DNA from: Aquila chrysaetos chrysaetos
Lineage: Eukaryota; Chordata; Aves; Accipitriformes; Accipitridae
Direction of reading: 5' to 3'
Assembly: GCF_900496995.4 (NCBI RefSeq)
Contig: NC_044009.1
Location: forward strand, 13,114,001-13,178,000
DNA length: 64,000 nt
Positions 57,001 through 64,000 of the stretch are shown here, piece after piece. The notes under the pieces are model-generated. The model was not told the DNA's origin and searched no databases. It saw only the letters and a list, made by a program, of their open reading frames with translations. The position numbers and the translations under genes are program-made. Each line of letters starts with the position of its first letter. The stretch's first letter is position 1.

Positions 57001-58761
57001 TTGTTTGGCAATACAGGATGCCGGTGGCCAGCAAGGCATGGGCTGTCCCAGCAGCGGGGAGCCCTCTTGGGGTACCGGGGAGCACGGCTCTCCCTGGGCA
57101 TCGGCACCACCACAGCTCTGCTCAGCCTTTCCCAGTAGCTTCCCTCCGAGCCCCCCCCCAGCATCACGTACCAAAAGATGAACATTTTTAAAGGAAAAAA
57201 AAAAAAAAAAAAAAAAGGTGTGTGTGTGAAATCCTGCCAGCCCCACAGTGCCGGCACAGCGTAACGGTGAGGCCGGTGGGTCTGGGTGCAACCCTGGGCA
57301 ACGAAACCACCACAGCTTCCTCTTTTTGTCCTTTTTTTTCCACACCAGGAAAGGCATCTTCTCCCCCAGCCTCCAGCACAAGGACCAGGCCTGCACGGGT
57401 GGGGTTCGCCTAGGAGATGGGGAGCAATGGGTGACAGTCAGCAGTGGGAAGCTGGTGGCACTGGTGGCAGCACCGGTGGTGGCCTTGGCGGTGCCCTGGG
57501 GCTAACAAGCAACGGGAATAAGGTGCTTTTCCTACCTAAATAAATACATACATAAATAAACCAGGTACCTGTCTCTGGTGCAAATCCTCAGCAATCGCCC
57601 CCTCCATGAAGGCTGGGGTCCGAGTGGCTTGAGGGGGCCCCCCGGACACCCCCCTCGCCACCCCAAAGGAGCCTCTGTGATCCCAGAGACACCCCTCAAT
57701 AGTGTTGATCCCCCACCCCATGGGTACCCTTCAGGGTGGCACTGGGGGTCCTGGGAGGACTGACTGCGTGGGGTCCGCCCCTCCAAGGCAGAGGGGTCCC
57801 CCAGGTGCGGGTGGGCAGGTCAGGGTTCCACCCCTTTCAGCAGGGTCCAGGAGTGGGGTCAGCTCCCTTGGTGGGAGACTGCGCAGCATCTGGGACGGGG
57901 GGAATCCCAACCCCAATGGTCTCCACCATCCCCAACAGCTCCAGGCCGCTCCAGACCCCCTTCAGTGCCTTGCTGGCTCAGGAAGGGGGCCCCTGGGGAC
58001 ACCCAGCTGCTGTTCCCCCTGGCCCTCATGTTTCCCAAAAAAACCCCAAAATTGCACATGCCAGGCAGTGGGACACCCAGCCATCCACCTGGCCCACCCT
58101 GGGCTGCTCAGTCCCAACTCCTGTTCCTCTTCCAGGACACTGCAGCATTTGTTTTCTTTGCCATTTGATATTTGGGGCTTTTTTCAGGGGCAGTTGAAAA
58201 AAAAAAAAAAAAAACCAAGCAACAAAAAAACCCCCACACCATTATTTGATGGGGAGTGCCCAGGGCTCCAGAGACTGTGGTCCCTGCAGCCAGGAAGAGC
58301 TGAAGAAGCTTTCTGGAAGATGGCTACCTACCTAGAATAAAAATAAATTAAAAAAACAAACAAACAAACAACAAAAAAACCCCACAGCAACACACAAGAA
58401 AAAAGCAGCAGGTTGTTGCAAAAGCTGCCCAGAAGTTACAAAAGCCAATTACTGCACAAGCGCTATTTGCTGATGAGCCTCCACCCACTAACCAGCCACA
58501 AGGGAAGGTGACACTTTGGGGACGTATAGGATAATTTGCCTTCTGCCATTGCAAGGGGTCCATGAGGGTGCAGGATGGAGACAAACTTCCCATGAGATTT
58601 CTGTAGGAGTATTTTGGCCGTGTGCAGTGAACCATGCCCACGGTAGCAGCCCAGCTTAGTCCTTCGGTGAAAGGTGGAAATCAAGGGTGGCTGGAAGGAG
58701 TATAGAGTAGTTGCATCTGTACAAATATACATATATATAGAAATACATATAAAAATACACA

Positions 58762-58798
<37 letters not shown>

Positions 58799-59840
58799 GA
58801 AAAAACCCCAGCTCCTCATGTTCAGGAAAAAATAATTCAGAAAACCTGATGGGCTCTTCTAAGATGAGCATACCATTTTTTCTCCCATGTATTCTGGATG
58901 GGAAGAAACTGATGCTCAGGCCTTCTTGTACAGTACTTAATAGTAACCGAACTGTAATATTTTGCTCCTCTAGGTAAGCAAAAACACGGTGAAGGGATCA
59001 TACAGCGGGACTGTACTGGGAGGTGGGGTCTGGTTTTGATGACTGCAGCTCTAGCTCTGCGCTCACACAGGCTGCTGGTACCCCAAACCTGCCGCATGCC
59101 GACACAGCCTTTCCTGGCTCTCCGTAGCAGCACCCTGCCTTTGCTCCGCCCTACGTGTACCTGCAGTGGCTGCCAGGTAAGAGTGGGGAGCCAGGCATGG
59201 GTGACAACGCAAGACACAGGGACTTTTACCCCTTTTGCTGAAGGATGGAAGGGGATAATGGTACCAGGGTGCCACTACAGCAAGCAGGACTCATCTTCAT
59301 TACAGCAAACTTGGTTCAGCATTTTCAGCTCAAAAATAAGAGAATCCCTCTGATTCAGTAAGCAAAAACTGGACATATTTTCCAACCTTTCTATTTTTGT
59401 GACTCTTTTATTCCTTACTTTGTCTGACATTGCTGCCAAAATAGTAAAGATCTCTCACCTCAGTTGCCTGCTTAAAATAATATGCTGATCCATGTTTCAT
59501 TTTAAATAGACACAGTGGCAATATTATCAAAAGATGAAGCTCACGATATGAGTCTCCTGCATGCCAATCCCTGCGTTTAATTTGCCTGCTTTCCTAGACC
59601 TCCAGTAATGTCTACAGGAGCCTGTGAAACTGTAATGGAAAAGGCAGAGGGAAAACTTAACAAGCAAGGCTGCACCATGCTTAAAATTTGCAAGCCAGCT
59701 CTGCCTCGCTAATGATGGAGACAATTCTGATTTCCTCCAGCGTCTGCAGAGGAAGAGTAGGAGAGAATGAAGCGTAGTCATTCGGGGGGATAGAAAACCA
59801 ACAGTCAACGCCCGAGCGTTATACAGACACTTGGCTCCGT
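57001..59840. other. RAMP1-UBE2F convergent intergenic region
   Basis: GC-rich, C-tract-rich DNA to about 58.2 kb, then AT-rich DNA. It holds A-rich runs at 57197-57218, 58198-58235 and 58346-58385, and an (AAAT)n microsatellite at 58764-58798. Open frames here are compositional. No gene is supported. Confidence 0.6.
58764..58798. repeat. (AAAT)n microsatellite
   Basis: About eight tandem AAAT units. Confidence 0.9.
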
Positions 59841-59857
59841 ATGAAACCACACGAACA

Positions 59858-59863
59858 TTTATT
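59858..59863 (-). terminator. UBE2F: poly(A) signal AATAAA, UBE2F
   Basis: First canonical AATAAA met on the minus strand after the UBE2F stop. A later one is at 59407-59412. Confidence 0.5.
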
Positions 59864-60410
59864 TCTATGGTTTATCTATTTATAAAAGCTTGAATCAGTT
59901 CCATGGCACCTCCTCTGCATTACCCCACAAGCCAAATGCAAACGTTTCGGTCTCTGAGGCTACGCCAATGCCCCGGCTCAGCGGGTGAGCAGTGGGGAGC
60001 TCTGGCACACAACAGGCAGCAGATTTCTCACAGCATTTACTCTGAAGTGATTCCTGAGGTACATGCTACTGTCTTCTGAAGGATCTCTGCTTGCACATAC
60101 TATGTATTTGATATACAGCTACTTACAGAAAAGGCAATTATAGCATCATATCCTTTCAAATTACCAAAAAAGCCAGGCGCACATGAGTTTTTAAGAGGGT
60201 GCAGTGTGTTATCATTCTCACCTGCGTTATTAGTCATTCACTTTCAGTGCAGAAGTTTGATGAACACAATTAGGTGTTCTCCAGGTAACAGTGCTTGAAT
60301 TTACTTTCATCAGATTGAACAGCATCTGATGATCCCTCACCACATCCAGATCGGAAAGCCAAAGGCAAATTTCTTTAAAAAAATCTCCCTTTCATTAAAT
60401 TTTCACAGAA

Positions 60411-60440
60411 ATATATAATATATATAATATATATATATAA
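60411..60440. repeat. (TA)n-rich tract
   Basis: Imperfect TATATAA/TATATA run in the inferred UBE2F 3' UTR. Confidence 0.85.
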
Positions 60441-61099
60441 TTTTACTAATACTACACATTTACTTAAGTTACGGATTAGCCTGTTTCTTTTAACTACTTC
60501 ACACAACAAATAGAAACAAAAAAATACTGTAGCCCAAACAGGAGCTGAAAATAACAACGTAAAAATTCCAAACGTGACAAAAACATACTTACATTAAATA
60601 TAATCAAGAATTTCAATACCAGAAGTAGAATTTAATTTAGCATTTGCATTCTGGCAAGCTCTAAGCCTTAGCTGAATGACTCTTGGAAAAAGTTTGTATT
60701 GTTTCTGCTCATCAAAGGCAACAGTATTGTGATTGGGTTCACGGGAGACCATTTTATTGCCAACTTGAACTGCTCCAAGAACACGCCACCTTTTCTGTTT
60801 GGGTTGGTTGTTTTTTTTTCCTTCCCCCCTCCAAACTAGGCAAGAGTTAAAAAAAGAAGTGTAATTACAATTTCAATAGTGATTTCTTTTAACTTCTCAA
60901 GCATATCTCATCAACAGGATATACAGTACAGTTCAGAAGAGTAAACATTTTTAAAAGTAAGCAAACAACTTTTTCAACCAACATACACAATTTCTTGCTG
61001 TATTTATGCTGAACTCTCCTTTTAACATGGACAAGTTATGAAGTTAGTTTTCTTCTTCAGTACAACATGGACACAGGACTAGTACAATCCGGGCTGGTT

Positions 61100-61126
61100 T
61101 TGTTGTTGTTGTTGTTGTTGTTGTTG
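61100..61126. repeat. (TTG)9 / (CAA)9 trinucleotide repeat
   Basis: Nine perfect TTG units on the plus strand, CAA in the UBE2F mRNA, beginning 55 bases after the stop codon. Confidence 0.95.
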
Positions 61127-61181
61127 AAGTTAAGGACAACTCTAGTGTGGAAGCCATGGTCCTGCCATCCATCTCCCTTCA

Positions 61182-61232
61182 TCATCTCGCATAGCGCTTA
61201 ATGTAATCTTCAACTTTATTCCGAAAGTCCTC
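61182..61232 (-). CDS. UBE2F: UBE2F, last coding exon
   Basis: Minus-strand exon after a tgtgctttcctctag acceptor (AG at 61233-61234). Encodes EDFRNKVEDYIKRYAR and stop TGA (61182-61184). This is the C-terminus of UBE2F, the NEDD8-conjugating E2 that pairs with RBX2 to neddylate CUL5 (human ends EDFRNKVDDYIKRYAR, with the same phase-0 junction before ED). The catalytic Cys and UBC fold lie in exons beyond 64000. The UBE2F/RAMP1 neighbour relation supports the call. The gene runs opposite to RAMP1 here. Confidence 0.9.
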   Translation of the reverse strand, partial: EDFRNKVEDYIKRYAR

Positions 61233-64000
61233 CTAGAGGAAAGCACAGTCAGAATTACCCCAGGCATGTCAGAGAGGGACTCATGTAGGACTACAGTGGT
61301 GGTGGATTCCCACATTAGCACTGGTAGGGTCAAATTTCCATCAAGTGAAAGGCCCGCCGCTCTCCCCAAGACCCAGAACACATTTCCAATGCAGTGTATG
61401 AGAACTGAGGCGATCGCTTGAGTCCTTGCAGGCAGATGTCCGTGCTCCGCCGGGGATCTCCTCTGGGGACTGAACTGAACAGTTTGCCATCGGCAGCTAT
61501 CAACGTAGACACAAACAGACTGCATCTGACAGGTCGCCAGTGCCGAGAGGCCGGGTCCCAGCTACCGGCACAGCAAAGATCTGGCCATGGTTTTAGAGAA
61601 GGAAGGGAAGCTGTCCTTACTGGATAAAAGAGGCAAGGCTACAGCAGGAACTGTTACAAAAGCTGTGTAACCTAAGGCAGCTCTGTCCCAAATACTCATT
61701 CTGGCCTCCCCCTGGTAACTGCACGATATTGCAGCTAGGACATAACTAAGCACATAAGCAATCACTGCCTCTTTTTTTTTTTTTTGTCATTTATTATCAC
61801 CTAGAGGATTAAAAATTCATCGCCCAAGTCACTCGTTTGTTAAAGTGGTTCAGAGGGAATACGCTTACACCTGTAGCCTTCCACAGAAAACCTATGGGAC
61901 TATTCTATAACCTCTGCATCTACGGAAAAGCACACATTTCTGGTAGTTTATCTTTATAAAGCATGGAGATGCTGAGCAAGAGAAATTCTGACATACTTTC
62001 CTCATTTGATATTTGTCCAAGCCGGGATGTCAGACAGATGCTACATTCCTGTAATGTCAGTCTGAGTCTGAACCTTGCCTCGCGCACTTACAGCCTGTTA
62101 TTAAGTATGTTCAACACAAACACACCAGGTGGCCTGTGCTCCAGATTCAAGTGGGGGGTTCACAGCAAAGTGCTTCTTGCTTGATTTCTAGCTCCCAATT
62201 TTGCATGCTGGCTAGAATATAAGAAACCGACATACACAACAGATGAAGAGGTTTTGAACGCAGTGTCCCGGTGCAGCAGAGCTGCCTGGAGAGCAGGGGC
62301 TACGGAAGCACCCAAATCCTCTGCCCACCCCGTCAAGGCTCTGCTTTTACTAGGAAGGGCATGGGGTCCTGCTTTAAACAATGTACCTTGTCAGCTCCAG
62401 GTTTGCCAATAGATAAAAAGATGCCCCTCGAACACACACTGAGCGTTCTGGTACAGTCCACTCAGAGCTAAATGAAATGTTTGCAGACAGAGCAGCAGTT
62501 CATGACTTTAATGCCCCATGAAAATAATGGCCATTCATTGTTCAAGGACTTCAATATCGGTTCTTTTTTACTTTTTTGTTAGCAGTAGACAAAAGCTGAG
62601 CACTGCAATATGCACCATGACTTTCTATTAGCACTGCTAAGAAGGTATGAAAAGTAGCAAGTAGTCACTTAATTGTGAAGCTTGTTTTAAAAATGGGGAG
62701 AGCGCTGTTTTCCCTTGCAGGGGCATGGAGTAACCCATTCTGAAATTTGTAATATATGGTAAGATACTTAGAAACAGAAATCATCAAAGCTAAAATGTCC
62801 CCTCCCCAAGCTAACTTTGCCTGCTTCTAGCTTGACTACATCAGCTGTGTGTCCCCCTTTTTAAAAAAAAATATTTGGATTTCCCCCCATATCTTGATCA
62901 GCATTTAGCTATACACTGCCACTAAAACTTTTGCTAGACATCACATCACACCAAAATAAAGCAGTAATATAGCCTTTTTGCTACAGCTAGCCTTGGAATG
63001 CATCAATTTTTCCTTGGCCCCAACACCACGCTTCAACACTTCCTGATCAGCTCCCTTTACGGAGACTTGGTTTTCTGCCAGTGAGTTTTTCTATCATCAA
63101 AAGGATAAAGGTTATCTCATGGTTAAAGTCCCAAACCAAAGGATCAGAGAAGAACTACGATCCATCAGCAGTGCTGCCCATGATTTCGTTTTCCAACTGA
63201 TAAAGCGCATCACAGAGATGTCCATGAACTATATGCGAAGTGCTCTGAATCTCAAAGAAGTCTGAAACACATTTTAAGGCCAAAAATATCATAGGTGTGG
63301 AAACAAAGGTATAAATGCACTTTAAAGAAAACACTCATCACTAACAGCTCTTCTCAAGAGAGGTACAGATCTATGCTTCGGAAGAAATGAAAGCAAAGAG
63401 CATAAATTACAAGCATCCATTACACGAAATCACTGTAAGATGCTTGACACCTCGGCGTCGGGCAGTAGGAGCTCAGCTGTAGAGAGGAACCCTGCGAGGA
63501 CAAAAACCAACTGTTTAGGGCTGCAGAAATCCCCTTCCTCCTTAGAGGCCTATGAGATGGCCTGTCTGCACTGTTAAGAGAAAGGAGCAGCTATTTTGGC
63601 ACAATATGGCATCTACTAAAGGCAATATTCTGTGTAGTGACTTTTAACTCTGCTGCAAGCATACCTGTTTCCATGCTTGTACAACCATACATTAAGTGTG
63701 CTAAGAAACTAATGCTACAGAGCTAATGCTGCCTTCATTTTAAGTAAGATTTCAGATACCAGGCAACTTCAATCCTTTGACGACAGCTACAATAGCCAAG
63801 TATCATGTTAATGTGGTTTTGAGTAACTACTTATCAACAACACGTCTATTAGAGTGGTTCCCAGATATCAGGCTGCCTCAGGCAAGAAGAATCTCTAGGT
63901 ACCTTGAGTTTGTTAAAATATCACACAAACAAAAGTAACCTTTTGATTTGTTTTCAGTGCTGATACATTGTGAACTACATAGATGCAAACTACAAAATTA
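61233..64000 (-). other. UBE2F: UBE2F intron (to window end)
   Basis: The next upstream UBE2F exon (expected to encode [20 protein letters not shown]-like sequence) is not found, so this is intron running off the window. It contains a T13 run near 61772 and an exon-like open frame at 63155-63261 (-) that does not fit UBE2F phase. A short CpG-rich patch lies at 63450-63500. Confidence 0.6.
63155..63261 (-). CDS. Unassigned exon-like open frame (terminal exon candidate)
   Basis: Minus strand, after a good acceptor (ccttaaaatgtgtttcag). One frame is open for 34 codons: FFEIQSTSHIVHGHLCDALY then QLENEIMGSTADGS, stop TAG 63155-63157. The first two bases need a preceding phase-1 exon, which the known UBE2F junction (phase 0) does not supply. 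I do not recognise the protein. It could be an alternative UBE2F end, the last exon of another minus-strand gene, or chance: 34 open codons are not rare. Confidence 0.25.

Larger units (their letters stand above)
59841..61181 (-). other. UBE2F: UBE2F 3' UTR
   Basis: On the minus strand, sequence from the UBE2F stop down to an AATAAA at 59858-59863 (TTTATT on the plus strand) is AT-rich with no long open frame, as expected of a 3' UTR of about 1.3 kb. It contains a (CAA)9 repeat (mRNA sense) 55 bases after the stop and a TA-rich patch at 60411-60440. The extent is inferred from the hexamer only. Confidence 0.55.

Noticed and set aside
59036-59353. 105-codon plus-strand frame between RAMP1 and UBE2F
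   Set aside because: No homology recognised, no promoter, and opposed by overlapping minus-strand frames.
63430-63500. CpG-rich patch with an exon-like minus-strand acceptor (tttgtcctcgcag)
   Set aside because: All three frames were tried for joining to the 63155-63261 candidate and none gave a continuous open frame with a usable donor.
1-64000. CRISPR arrays, tRNA/rRNA genes, endogenous retrovirus or DNA transposon
   Set aside because: None seen by eye. Only CR1 fragments and simple repeats were recognised, so short or very old elements may be missed without a library search.

Overview
This window is vertebrate, almost certainly bird, nuclear DNA. It has multi-exon genes with GT-AG introns, CpG-island promoters, and fragments of CR1 LINEs that end in the avian/reptilian ATTCTATG-type 3' terminus. 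Gene order (LRRFIP1 - RBM44 - RAMP1 - UBE2F) matches the block found on human 2q37.3. No prokaryotic, viral or CRISPR features were seen. Most long open frames in the window are chance frames in introns or GC-rich promoters. The real coding sequence lies in short exons that I placed by splice sites, reading phase and family resemblance.

Layout: (1) 1-7.1 kb, + strand: the last five coding exons of LRRFIP1 (coiled-coil C-terminus, stop at 6318-6320) and its 3' UTR. (2) 7.1-9.9 kb: UTR/intergenic DNA. (3) 9.9-22.2 kb, + strand: RBM44, with a CpG-island promoter carrying two CCAAT boxes, a presumed 5' non-coding exon, a 1.5-kb first coding exon, a run of small exons, an RRM split over three exons, and a stop at 22128-22130. 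Two CR1 fragments lie in its introns. (4) 22.2-26.9 kb: intergenic, nothing recognised. (5) 26.9-57.0 kb, + strand: RAMP1, three coding exons separated by introns of 18.8 and 10.2 kb. Intron 1 holds a (GGGAT)13 array. Intron 2 holds a decayed CR1 reverse-transcriptase fragment with a second CR1 tail nested in it. (6) 57.0-59.9 kb: intergenic, low-complexity. (7) 59.9-64 kb, - strand: the 3' UTR and last coding exon of UBE2F, then intron. UBE2F is tail-to-tail with RAMP1 here, whereas from memory it is head-to-tail in human.

The genes are neighbours by ancient synteny, not partners in one pathway. LRRFIP1 is a cytosolic/nuclear nucleic-acid-binding adaptor. RBM44 is a germ-cell RNA-binding protein. 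RAMP1 is the single-pass partner of the calcitonin-receptor-like receptor (CGRP receptor). UBE2F is the NEDD8 E2 that works with RBX2/CUL5. Points most worth checking: the UBE2F orientation, an unassigned exon-like open frame at 63155-63261 (-), a frame-supported GC-AG intron and a tandem-acceptor puzzle in RBM44, and two N-glycosylation sequons in a RAMP1 whose human counterpart has none.
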